8,403 bases of DNA from an uncultured Bacteroidota bacterium (GCA_900542475.1 UQNO01000057.1:1-8403); one strand, 5' to 3'. Positions 1 through 7,671 are shown, counted from the first letter of the stretch. Notes: a model not told the origin generated them from the letters alone. Translations and numbers: made by a program.

Positions 1-965
1 AAGAAATGGGACTTTTTGGCAGCGAGGCTTACGCATCTCGTTGCCAACAACAAGGTATGGAGATTTTAGGTTATTTCAACAACGATATGAACGGCTATCT
101 TTGGGGCGACCAGATTCATATCCATTGCATCTATCCTAATTCGGTGGCTCCAATAGGAAATTATTACATGAATATCGGAAACGTTTACTTCCCTGATATG
201 CCTATCGAACATAAGAATTTGGTTGGAGGCGACAGCGACCACACATCGTTTAATAATCATGGTTATATGGGAATTTATCCTTTTGAAGATGTCGATCACT
301 ATAGTTCTTTCATTCATACTCCTAACGACTTGATTGGAAATAGTGTGAATAGTTTTGAAATGTCGCAACGTTACTGCCAGATGAACATCGGATGTTTGGC
401 TGAAATAGCCAACCTCGTCGGTCCAGGGCCACAAATTCAATGCAATCCGGTTCAGAATTTTGCAATAGACGACCATAGCAGAGAAATGTCAACAGTGATT
501 TTGACATGGAACCAGCCTCTGCCAGGTTCGACGGGAATTTGTGACCGCTTTGACGTTTATCGTGATGATAATAAAATTGCCGCAATATCCGATATGACAT
601 ATTCGGTTTATGAATATACCGACACTATTTCCGTTGGTGTTCATGCAAATTATTATATAACAGCAGTTTATAACGACGGATGCGAGGCTGCTTCTGAAAC
701 CGTTGAAGTCGTTGGTCATGTTGACGGTGTTGCTGAAATTGAATCAAACAATATTACATTCTATCCAAATCCGGCCGAAGATTTAATCTACATAAAAGGT
801 GACGTTGCGAAATGTGAAATCTACGACATCGTTGGAAAATGCGTAAAAACTATATCGGCAAATGTGGAAGAAATCAGTATAAATGATTTACAATCAGGGA
901 TTTACATGATGCGAATTTATGGTAATGACGGTAATATTCTAACGAAACGACTGACGAAGAAATAA
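1..965 (+). CDS. Secreted M28-family zinc aminopeptidase, C-terminal part, with Fn3-like domain and T9SS sorting tail (5' end outside window)
   Basis: The reading frame is open to the left edge, so the ATG at position 6 is probably internal. The codon before it is Glu, and the text continues MGLFGSEAYA, which fits the M28 motif EE-x-GLxGS, with the catalytic Glu-Glu at the window edge. Counting from that ATG, other M28 landmarks follow: Asp27 in FNNDMNGY, SDH at 77-79 in GGDSDHTSF, and the zinc-ligand His104 in HTPNDL. Residues about 147-237 look like a fibronectin type III domain. Residues about 248-319 are a T9SS type A sorting domain (FYPNPAEDL, then IYDIVGKCV, then LQSGIYMMRIY, with a basic end). 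The family removes N-terminal amino acids from peptides. The tail implies export across the outer membrane and surface attachment or release. The stop lies 10 bp from the stop of the convergent transporter gene. Family is confident; substrate is unknown. Confidence 0.9.
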   Translation, partial: EMGLFGSEAYASRCQQQGMEILGYFNNDMNGYLWGDQIHIHCIYPNSVAPIGNYYMNIGNVYFPDMPIEHKNLVGGDSDHTSFNNHGYMGIYPFEDVDHYSSFIHTPNDLIGNSVNSFEMSQRYCQMNIGCLAEIANLVGPGPQIQCNPVQNFAIDDHSREMSTVILTWNQPLPGSTGICDRFDVYRDDNKIAAISDMTYSVYEYTDTISVGVHANYYITAVYNDGCEAASETVEVVGHVDGVAEIESNNITFYPNPAEDLIYIKGDVAKCEIYDIVGKCVKTISANVEEISINDLQSGIYMMRIYGNDGNILTKRLTKK

Positions 966-975
966 TAGTCGGCGA

Positions 976-1563
976 TTAGTTTGTCTTCATCATTTCGCTC
1001 CACTTAATGTAGCCGAAAATGGCAATTATCACGTAAAGTGCGTAAAGACTGGCTTTGAACGGTATGTCTTTGTAGAAATAAAGCGCGCAGGTCACCAAGT
1101 CAACAGCTATCCAGATGAACCACTGTTCGAGGTATTTGTGTGCTAAAGCCCATATTCCGATGATGCTCAAAGCTGTCGTGAAGCTGTCGGCTAACGGCAC
1201 GTTGCTGTCGGTGAATGTGATTAAAATCCAATAAATAAGTCCCCAAACTGCGATGATTATCATTGTCCAAGGCAATATCAGTTTTTTGGGAAAATGTCTG
1301 ATTGATAAGGGTGGTTTATTATCATTTGTGTCCACAGAATTGTGAACCCAGCGCCAATAGCCGTAAACGGTCATCGCCAGGTAATAAAACTCCATGCCGC
1401 AATCTGCATAGAGTCCTTTTTGGTAATAAAGCACGGCACCGAGTGCCTGCATTACGAAGCCGACAAGCCACATCCAAACACTGGCTCGATATTCAAAAAT
1501 GATATAAGCAAGTCCAAGGACCGTTGTAACGATGTCGAGCCAGTGTTTAGCGAGAAATTCCAT
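976..1563 (-). CDS. pnuT: PnuC-family inner-membrane transporter, probably thiamine (PnuT type)
   Basis: This is a 195-residue, strongly hydrophobic protein with several predicted membrane spans, a normal size for PnuC-family facilitators. Features I recognise from the family are the aromatic-rich LYYQKGLYADCG stretch around residues 46-57 and the C-terminal block with EQWFIWIAVDLV, LYFYKDIPFKASLYALY and a final GYIKW. PnuC itself moves nicotinamide riboside, and relatives named PnuT move thiamine. The thiamine assignment comes from context. The start codon lies 3 nt after the stop of the TonB-dependent receptor, so the two are co-transcribed behind a TPP riboswitch. Substrate presumably enters the periplasm through the receptor, crosses here, and is trapped by phosphorylation in the cytoplasm. 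No thiamine pyrophosphokinase gene follows, and the next gene is convergent. Family is confident; substrate is inferred. Confidence 0.88.
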   Translation of the reverse strand: MEFLAKHWLDIVTTVLGLAYIIFEYRASVWMWLVGFVMQALGAVLYYQKGLYADCGMEFYYLAMTVYGYWRWVHNSVDTNDNKPPLSIRHFPKKLILPWTMIIIAVWGLIYWILITFTDSNVPLADSFTTALSIIGIWALAHKYLEQWFIWIAVDLVTCALYFYKDIPFKASLYALYVIIAIFGYIKWSEMMKTN

Positions 1564-1566
1564 GAT

Positions 1567-3945
1567 TTAGAATTTGAGTGTTAAGTTAGCCATGACATTA
1601 AAGCCTGCCATGGGTATGAAACCGATTTGATAATAACGGTTGTCGTTGGTGTGACCGCTGCTTTCGGCTATTGCTGAATAAACCCATCCGCTGGCGGCGT
1701 AACGTTTGTTGAAGATATTGTTGAAATTGACCTTGAAAACAGTTTCTTTCACAAATTTTTCAGGTTTGTAAGTGTAGCCGAGACTTATGTTTGCAACAGA
1801 ATGTCCGGGCAGCGAGCGTTCGATGTTTTCGGTGTTGTCGAGGTACATTCTTGAGACATAGTTGGTGTGCCATGTGGCTGTAAATCCTTTATGATGAACG
1901 GTGATGAAACCGTTAAGTATTGTTGAAGGCGAGAAGGCGAGTGTAGAGTTGTCGTAATGAATAGTTGTAGTTCCATTGTCCCAGTCTTCGACAACCTCGT
2001 TGAAGTCTTTGATTTTGTTTTTGCTGAAAGCGGCGTTGCCTTCCAATGTAAGCCAAGGGGTCACATTAAATCCAGCCTGTAACTCTATACCTGTTCTATA
2101 CGAGTCTTTGATGTTGGTTGTCAACGCCTCACCTATGTCGCTGACCGCGCCTGTCTGGACAAACTGGTCGGTGTAATCCATATAATAAAGATTTACACCT
2201 AAAAGGATATTATTGCTATTATAGTTGTAACCTAATTCATAGTCAATGAGTTCTTCCGGTTTAGGGAAAGGATACGAGCCGTTGTCGGTGAAGTTGTTGC
2301 GTTCAGGCTCGCGATGGCTGTTTGCGACAGAGGCGTAGGCGTGGTGGTTGTTTTTATTCCAGCTGATACCCATTTTAGGATTAAAGAAGTCGTATTCTTC
2401 GTCAATATCGAGAAGTTGGTTGTAATAACCACTCTCATCATCATAAAACTTATCGTTCTTGCCGGTGGTTTTGTAATAAACTGTACGCATTTGGATATCA
2501 CCGAACACATCCCAATTATTGTTGATATGATAAGTCGTTTTGATGTAATAGCTGTAGTCTATTTTTGAGGCGTCGCTATCATAATATTTGTAATCACCAT
2601 TGGAAAGATATTTGTCGGCGACATTGTTGTTTGCTATATAAGTCACGTAGCCGAAGTGGTTTCCGTCAAATCTTTGGAATGAAAAGCCGCCTATTACATC
2701 AAACTTTGTGTCGGTGTATTTTGCCGACCATATTGCGCCGTATGTATTTTGTGCAAGACCTTTTTTACGTATGAAATCGGTCTTTTTCACTTTATTTCCT
2801 TCAGAATCGGTGTATGTCATTCCGAACTTGGAGAGTTTGTTGTTGGGGCGGAACTCCTCGTAAAAGCCATAGCCATAGGTATAATGCAATGTGGCCGAGG
2901 TTTTCCAATGTTCGTTGATGTCCCATGCGGCAGAGAGGATATTGTGGTCCTGCCAGAAGTTGTCGGTGGTTTTGTCCCAGAAGCTTCCGTCGTTGAGTTT
3001 GTAGCGTTCAGTGACGTAGTTGCCGTTTTCGTCCTTGACGAAACTACCGTTTTCATCGGTGACGAGGTATTCGTAAAGCGAGTTAAACTGTCCGAGTCCG
3101 ACCTTATACATATCACGATATGTTTTTATGCCTGTTTTTATGCCGAAGGAGCCGTCCATCAGGCTGAGGTCGTTGTTTCCTGCTGTGACTCCGTTCCAGG
3201 CTTGTCCGGTATTCTCGAAGTTTCCGATGTTTTTGTAGCGTATCACGAAGTTTTTCCCCATCCAGGTGGCGCCGCCGTAGTAGCTTCCGCTTCGCCCTGG
3301 TGTTCCATGTATAAAGCCATCGGTATTAGTTTCGTGGTAGGCGCCGTCGATGATAAGATGGTTCCAGAGTAGTCCTGTCGAGGCTTTTGCACCGAAGTTA
3401 ATGGTGTTGAAAGAGCCGTAGGAGCCGGTGATTTCCGCGCTTGGACGTAAAGTAGGCGTTGCAGAAGACAAGGCGATGGTGCCGCCGAATGCGCCGTCGC
3501 CGTTGGTTGATGTACCCACGCCGCGCTGAATCTGCACGCTGCCGAGCAACGAGCTGTAGCTGTTCATGTTAGCCCAGAACACGCACTGGTCTTCCGGCGA
3601 GTTGAGCGGCACACCGTCGAGAGTGACGTTGATACGCGAGTCGCCGGCACCACGGATACGCATATAGCTGGTACCGGTGCCGACACCGTTTTCGCTCCAG
3701 GCGATAATGCCCGGAGTCTTTGAGAACAAGAAAGGCAGCTCCTTACCTGTCTTGGAAAAATCGTCGAGCTCGGTCGTCTTGATGTTCGACACCGCAAAAG
3801 GAGCGTTTTTCTGCACTCTCACACCACTGACAACCACCTCCTGTAACATCTCGAAGTTAGTGGTGTCGTACACGATGTTTTCATTTTGCGCATTCACATT
3901 TGCCGCAAAAAATAGCGCAGCGATACAAATAAAAATTCTTTTCAT
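1567..3945 (-). CDS. TonB-dependent outer-membrane receptor, probably for thiamine or its phosphates
   Basis: The protein has 792 residues. Residues 1-19 form a signal peptide with likely cleavage after VNA, before Gln20. A TonB-box-like LQEVVVSG sits at residues 34-41, followed by a plug domain to about residue 165 (FLFSKTPGIIAW, YMRIRGAGDSRINVTLDGVP, VQIQRGVGTSTNGDGAFGG). The rest is a beta-barrel rich in aromatic strands, ending NLTLKF with the terminal Phe usual for barrel insertion. The N-terminal carboxypeptidase-regulatory-like domain found in many Bacteroidota receptors is absent, so this is a slim BtuB/FecA-like form. Energy would come from TonB-ExbBD, not encoded here. A TPP riboswitch in the leader and a downstream PnuC-type transporter indicate thiamine as substrate, as in the known Bacteroides thiamine uptake operons. 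The start follows the signal peptide logic. The upstream bases are A-rich with no clear Shine-Dalgarno, normal for the phylum. Confidence 0.93.
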   Translation of the reverse strand: MKRIFICIAALFFAANVNAQNENIVYDTTNFEMLQEVVVSGVRVQKNAPFAVSNIKTTELDDFSKTGKELPFLFSKTPGIIAWSENGVGTGTSYMRIRGAGDSRINVTLDGVPLNSPEDQCVFWANMNSYSSLLGSVQIQRGVGTSTNGDGAFGGTIALSSATPTLRPSAEITGSYGSFNTINFGAKASTGLLWNHLIIDGAYHETNTDGFIHGTPGRSGSYYGGATWMGKNFVIRYKNIGNFENTGQAWNGVTAGNNDLSLMDGSFGIKTGIKTYRDMYKVGLGQFNSLYEYLVTDENGSFVKDENGNYVTERYKLNDGSFWDKTTDNFWQDHNILSAAWDINEHWKTSATLHYTYGYGFYEEFRPNNKLSKFGMTYTDSEGNKVKKTDFIRKKGLAQNTYGAIWSAKYTDTKFDVIGGFSFQRFDGNHFGYVTYIANNNVADKYLSNGDYKYYDSDASKIDYSYYIKTTYHINNNWDVFGDIQMRTVYYKTTGKNDKFYDDESGYYNQLLDIDEEYDFFNPKMGISWNKNNHHAYASVANSHREPERNNFTDNGSYPFPKPEELIDYELGYNYNSNNILLGVNLYYMDYTDQFVQTGAVSDIGEALTTNIKDSYRTGIELQAGFNVTPWLTLEGNAAFSKNKIKDFNEVVEDWDNGTTTIHYDNSTLAFSPSTILNGFITVHHKGFTATWHTNYVSRMYLDNTENIERSLPGHSVANISLGYTYKPEKFVKETVFKVNFNNIFNKRYAASGWVYSAIAESSGHTNDNRYYQIGFIPMAGFNVMANLTLKF

Positions 3946-3995
3946 TTTTTTGAACTTTTAGTTAATAATAAATGTGAAGGGGAAAATTGGCAATA

Positions 3996-4070
3996 TCCAT
4001 ACCTACGCCGGCATTATCCGGATCAGGTTATAGGGTATCATCTCAGCCCGCAAGGAGCACCCCTTGAATT
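3996..4070 (-). ncRNA. TPP riboswitch (THI element)
   Basis: Read on the - strand, the leader contains the conserved THI-box blocks in order. GGGGTGCTCC comes first, then GGCTGAGA (4041-4048), ACCCTATAACCTGATC, CCGGATAATGCCGG around 4010-4024, and GCGTAGG (4002-4008). The self-complementary CCGG...CCGG closes the pyrophosphate-sensing arm. The P3 arm is very short (CTCC-TTGC-GGG). The element binds thiamine pyrophosphate and normally lowers expression of the downstream gene. About 50 nt separate it from the receptor start codon. I see no GC-rich hairpin with a T-run there, so control is more likely at translation initiation than by intrinsic termination. Boundaries are good to a few bases. 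Confidence 0.95.
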
Positions 4071-4077
4071 TCGGCTG

Positions 4078-4112
4078 CAAAGATACACTTTTTTTCAAAA
4101 TAAATTGACAAA
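4078..4112 (-). promoter_or_regulatory. Candidate promoter of the thiamine operon
   Basis: On the - strand, TATCTTTG (4078-4085) matches the Bacteroidota -7 consensus TAnnTTTG and lies just upstream of the TPP riboswitch, so transcription would begin near 4071. The nearest TTTG that could act as the -33 element is at 4109-4112. Its 23-nt spacing is longer than the usual 19-21, so the -33 assignment is weak while the -7 is good. Confidence 0.6.
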
Positions 4113-4175
4113 ATAAAAATTATCGGTGTTTTTGAGAAATATATATATGTGAAATTCTTTTATTTTTTTTATCCC

Positions 4176-4204
4176 TTGTCTTTTATCTAAAATTCGTATC
4201 TTTG
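4176..4204 (+). promoter_or_regulatory. Candidate promoter of the B12-riboswitch transcript
   Basis: TTG at 4176-4178, an 18-nt spacer and TATCTTTG at 4197-4204 match the Bacteroidota promoter form (-33 TTTG, -7 TAnnTTTG) fairly well. The predicted start near 4211 coincides with the first paired bases of the cobalamin riboswitch, which supports the placement. Confidence 0.65.
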
Positions 4205-4210
4205 CAGCCG

Positions 4211-4345
4211 CTTTGGTTAAGGGAATGCCGTGTAATTCGGCGACAGTACCCGCTGCTGTAAGCCCGCGTAAGGCCTGTCAATAATGTCACTGTCTGAAAA
4301 GACGGGAAGACGACAGGCTCGGGTGAGTCAGAAGACCTGCCAGGC
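4211..4345 (+). ncRNA. Cobalamin (B12) riboswitch
   Basis: Conserved cobalamin-riboswitch blocks appear in order. GGTTAAGGGAATGCCG starts near 4215, with a GCCG/CGGC stem at 4227-4230 and 4238-4241. Then come GTACCCGCTGCTGTAAGC, CACTG (4288-4292), GGGAAG (4304-4309), and the B12-box-like GAGTCAGAAGACCTGCC (4325-4341). Supporting helices include a perfect GCCTGTC/GACAGGC stem (4273-4279 with 4312-4318), GTCT/AGAC closed by GAAA (4292-4303), and an outer TTTGG/CCAGG stem (4212-4216 with 4340-4344). The family binds cobalamins and represses downstream genes. About 40 nt separate it from the start of the DUF4465 protein. No terminator with a T-run is visible there, so translational control is favoured. 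Confidence 0.95.
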
Positions 4346-4385
4346 GACATAGTTAAATTTATTTCGGGATTAAAATTAAATTATC

Positions 4386-7300
4386 ATGAAAAAGTGTTTC
4401 TTATTAACACTGTCGCTTTTGTTTGCGACAATTGTAAGTGCGCAAATGTCAGGCACTTACACCATCAACAGTAATTCTTCTCAAAATCCGGACTTTACCT
4501 CGTTCAGCGCAGCGGCATCGGCATTGTCGGCAGGTGTCTCTGGACAAGTGATTTTTGAGATTGCTCCTGGAACTTATGAGGAGTATGTTACAATCAACCA
4601 AATTAATGGAGCATCGGCAACCAACAGAGTGATTTTCAGAGGTATGGGTGCTGATAACCAGCAAGTGGTGGTCACCAGCAACGCCGGCTACACCGACAAC
4701 AGCACCGTAAAACTCGACGGCGCAGACTACGTCACTTTCGAGAATATGACGGTGACAACCACCTCCACAGCCAAATCGCAATTGTTGAAGCTCAAAAACC
4801 AATGCGATTATAACCGCTTTGAAAACGTACGGTTTTTAGGTGTTGAGGTGCCTTCAAACTCATCTGACAACGACAAAAACCTCGTCCACATGTATAATGG
4901 CGACGGCATTGTTGACCATGATACGCAATTTGTCGGATGCCAGTTCATCAACGGATGTATAGCACTTTATCTTCAAGGGAAGAATATGACACTCTTCAAC
5001 GAAGGCTTGCTTATTGAGAATTGCACATTTGAAAATCAACAGTTTAAGTCGATATATATTACATTTTATCACAATATCGTGGTTCGAGGAAACACCATCG
5101 TCAATGCCAACAATTTCAAAACCGATTATAACGCCATCGATATTTTCCAATGCTATAACGGCGCTATTATTGAGAAAAATGTGATGAATGTCACCCGTAC
5201 GACGAGCTACACCACAGTGTTCAGGATTCGTCCGTTAGTGGGAACAGCTGATAATCATGTTATTATCAGAAACAACATCGTCAATCTTCAGGCAAATTCA
5301 AACAGTTACGCCTTTGCCATTGATTATAACGACTGTGCTTACATCGATTTTGCGCATAATACCATAAAATGCACAGGAACAGGAGAGAATATCAATATTT
5401 TTGTGCAGAAAAACGGCACAAACTTCAATTTTTACAACAATTTGCTTGTCAACACGACAAATGGCTATGTTTTCCGTTTCAACAGCGAGATAAGCAGCCG
5501 TGTTTGCGACTATAACCGCATTCAATATTCCGGGCCAAAGATTGGAAGAATATCCACTACTGACTGTGCCACGTTGACTGACTGGGCAGCTGCTTCCGGT
5601 TTTGACGCCCATTCAGCGCTTTGCACTCCTAACTTCGTTGGAGACAATGACTTGCATATCACCGACGCCACAGGTTTGACGGTTGCAAATCCGCTTTCCT
5701 ATGTGCCGACCGATATTGACAATCAAAATCGTTCCACCACAGCGCCGTGTGCCGGAGCCGACGAGCTCGCAAGCGGTGCAAATCTGCCTCCAGTAGTGCA
5801 AAACCCTGTCTCAAATATCACTTTTAACACCTATCCGGCAAGTCAGACCGTCGATTTAACAAATACTTTTAACGATCCTGACGACCCGAATGAAAATATT
5901 GTCATTACTGTTGCATCAAACAGCAACCCGACACTCGTCTCAACGACTTTGAACAACAGAACTTTGACGGTGACACGCCTCGCAAGCACTGGCGGAACAG
6001 CCACAATCACGCTCAACGCTGAAAGTGCGGGACAATCGGTGCAGACCTCGTTCGTCGTTGAATGTGTCACAGAAGACCTACCTCCTGTTGTGGCCAATCA
6101 ACTCGCTCCAATCAACTTCACAGAATATCCCCAAACACTGACTTTCGACCTCAATAATACATTCGATGACCCTGATAATAACAACGATTTCATCGAAATA
6201 ACAGTGCAAAGTTGTCCTTCGGAAATCACAGCCGCTATTGATGACGAGAAGATGCTGTCGGTGACAAGAACCACTGCAAGTGCGTTCACTGACAAGATTT
6301 TGGTGATTCGTGCCACAAGCAACGGCAAATACGTTGACATGAACGTAAGTGTATCGGGTGTCGAGGTCGCAACTACTGTCGGAACAGCCACCTTTGAAGA
6401 CGTTACTCTGGGCTCAAACGGTTATTGGCAAGGCGTGTCTGGTGAAAACGAGATGTTCAGCGGCGGCTGGATTTTCACAAATTATTATATGCCTGAGTAT
6501 TCGTTCTGGGGCGGTTTTACTGCGTCTAACCACACAGATATGTCGCAGAGTGGCTTGAATGCGCAATATACAGCCGCCACAGCAGGCGGTTACGACGGCT
6601 CGGCACAATATGGAGTTGCTTACACCATGGGCTCTCAAACCGATGTTTACGCCTCTGACGGTGCAGCACATACCGTTACAGGCTGCTATGTCACCAATAA
6701 CCTTTGGGCATATCAGAATATGCTCGACGGCGATGCCACCGCAACACCTTTTGGCGGCGCATCAGGCAACGACCCAGACTGGTTCAAACTCACCGCGACA
6801 GGTAAAAACGCTAATGGCCAGACAGTTGGAACGGCCGAGTTCTACCTTGCCGACTATCGTTTCGATAACAATGACGAAGACTATATACTCAACACATGGG
6901 AATGGTTCGACTTAAGCTCTCTCGGTGCCGTGCATACCATTTCATTCAGCCTCTCATCATCGAAAAACAACACCTACGGAATGATAACACCGGCTTACTT
7001 CTGCATCGAAAACTTCAACGGAGAGGCACCATTGCCACCGACACCTCCACAAGATGAGCCGCCGTTTATAGCTAATCCTGTCGGCGACATAGTGTTCAAT
7101 GAGTTTCCGCAGACAATGGAAATAAATCTCGACGGAGTGGCTTCCGACCCTGATAACGATGACGAACTTATTGATTATATGCTTATTTCAAATTCAAATG
7201 AAGAAATATTAACGGCGGAAATCAATAATAAAACACTGGTGTTGACACGTGTTTCCAATGAGCAATCCTCTGCAAAATTAATCCTGCGCGCCACAAGCAA

Positions 7301-7601
7301 CGGTCTTTACGTCGATTTTGAGGTAAATGTCATCATCAATTTTGTTCCTGACGGCATTGGGGAAAATGACAATTCTGTGATTTCAATATATCCGAATCCT
7401 GCCACAGACATCATCAAGGTTTCCGTAGATACGCAATCAATAGCGTCTGTGCAAGGTATTTACATATATACAATCAATGGTCAGTTGATGAAAGCCTCGA
7501 CAGAAACAGAAATTAATGTCGGCGAGTTGCCAAAAGGCGTTTATTTCGTTTCGGTTTTAATCGAAAATCAAAAGGTTGTTGAAAGGATAATCATAGAATA
7601 A
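4386..7601 (+). CDS. B12-riboswitch-controlled T9SS surface protein: beta-helix, Ig-like repeats and DUF4465
   Basis: The protein has 1071 residues. A signal peptide (1-19, cut after VSA) precedes a right-handed parallel beta-helix at about 40-400, with repeated short turns of the type VIRNNIVN, IVVRGNTIVN and FYNNLLVN. Two Ig/cadherin-like repeats follow (467-561, 565-658). Next is a DUF4465 domain (about 664-880) with FED at 670-672, WGGF at 708-711, GCYVTNN at 766-772, DWFKL at 798-802, YLADYR at 820-825 and TPAYFCIEN at 868-876. A Pro-rich linker leads to a third repeat (892-985). A T9SS type A tail (about 992-1071) carries IYPNPATD and ELPKGVYFVSV. It is the only gene directly behind the cobalamin riboswitch. 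From memory, DUF4465 proteins are common in Bacteroides B12-transport loci, and the B12-binding BtuH proteins probably belong here; that link needs checking. I infer cell-surface cobalamin capture. A surface glycan-binding or adhesive role is the alternative, given the beta-helix. Confidence 0.9.
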   Translation: MKKCFLLTLSLLFATIVSAQMSGTYTINSNSSQNPDFTSFSAAASALSAGVSGQVIFEIAPGTYEEYVTINQINGASATNRVIFRGMGADNQQVVVTSNAGYTDNSTVKLDGADYVTFENMTVTTTSTAKSQLLKLKNQCDYNRFENVRFLGVEVPSNSSDNDKNLVHMYNGDGIVDHDTQFVGCQFINGCIALYLQGKNMTLFNEGLLIENCTFENQQFKSIYITFYHNIVVRGNTIVNANNFKTDYNAIDIFQCYNGAIIEKNVMNVTRTTSYTTVFRIRPLVGTADNHVIIRNNIVNLQANSNSYAFAIDYNDCAYIDFAHNTIKCTGTGENINIFVQKNGTNFNFYNNLLVNTTNGYVFRFNSEISSRVCDYNRIQYSGPKIGRISTTDCATLTDWAAASGFDAHSALCTPNFVGDNDLHITDATGLTVANPLSYVPTDIDNQNRSTTAPCAGADELASGANLPPVVQNPVSNITFNTYPASQTVDLTNTFNDPDDPNENIVITVASNSNPTLVSTTLNNRTLTVTRLASTGGTATITLNAESAGQSVQTSFVVECVTEDLPPVVANQLAPINFTEYPQTLTFDLNNTFDDPDNNNDFIEITVQSCPSEITAAIDDEKMLSVTRTTASAFTDKILVIRATSNGKYVDMNVSVSGVEVATTVGTATFEDVTLGSNGYWQGVSGENEMFSGGWIFTNYYMPEYSFWGGFTASNHTDMSQSGLNAQYTAATAGGYDGSAQYGVAYTMGSQTDVYASDGAAHTVTGCYVTNNLWAYQNMLDGDATATPFGGASGNDPDWFKLTATGKNANGQTVGTAEFYLADYRFDNNDEDYILNTWEWFDLSSLGAVHTISFSLSSSKNNTYGMITPAYFCIENFNGEAPLPPTPPQDEPPFIANPVGDIVFNEFPQTMEINLDGVASDPDNDDELIDYMLISNSNEEILTAEINNKTLVLTRVSNEQSSAKLILRATSNGLYVDFEVNVIINFVPDGIGENDNSVISIYPNPATDIIKVSVDTQSIASVQGIYIYTINGQLMKASTETEINVGELPKGVYFVSVLIENQKVVERIIIE
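5784..7337 (+). repeat. Three diverged ~93-residue Ig/cadherin-like repeats, the third separated by DUF4465
   Basis: Repeat units lie at residues 467-561 (5784-6068), 565-658 (6078-6359) and 892-984 (7059-7337) of the surface protein. Each starts PPVVxNP or PPFIANP, continues IxFNxYPQT-like, and has an acidic DPD turn (FNDPDDPNE, FDDPDNNND, ASDPDNDDE). Each then has an LNNRTLTVTR-like strand (MLSVTRT and LVLTRVS in the others). Repeats 2 and 3 share RATSNGxYVD nearly exactly and are the closest pair. The acidic turns could bind calcium, as in cadherin-like folds; that is an inference. Confidence 0.8.
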
Positions 7602-7671
7602 CGTTATCACGAAATAGCAATATCAAGCGGTTTCAGGCGCCAACCCCGTAAGCCATGAAAAATCATACGAA

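Larger units (their letters stand above)
4072..4210. repeat. 15-bp perfect inverted repeat: mirrored -7/start regions of the two riboswitch leaders
   Basis: The 15-mer GTATCTTTGCAGCCG occurs on the + strand at 4196-4210 and on the - strand at 4072-4086. The two copies face outward and are separated by 109 bp of very AT-rich DNA. Each copy covers the -7 box and the presumed first transcribed bases of its riboswitch leader. The match stops at both edges: the preceding bases differ, and the following bases are A on one side and C on the other. The 8-bp -7 core alone recurs at 7724-7731, so part of the identity is promoter consensus. The extra CAGCCG is not required by it. Confidence 0.85.

Noticed and set aside
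66..476. 136-codon open frame on the - strand opposite the M28 peptidase
   Set aside because: The + strand carries recognisable M28 motifs here; the antisense product resembles no family.
2749..3372. Long open frame on the + strand, about 207 codons, opposite the TonB-dependent receptor
   Set aside because: It lies wholly antisense to a receptor with clear plug and barrel features, has no recognisable domain or promoter, and reads as a low-complexity shadow of the real gene.
4440..5600. Beta-helix region as a pectate-lyase-like polysaccharide-degrading enzyme
   Set aside because: The fold signature is visible but I see no catalytic motif of a lyase or hydrolase family, and the riboswitch points to a vitamin role.
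6559..6915. 118-codon + frame overlapping the DUF4465 region
   Set aside because: It is in another frame within the conserved DUF4465 motifs, which explain the sequence fully.
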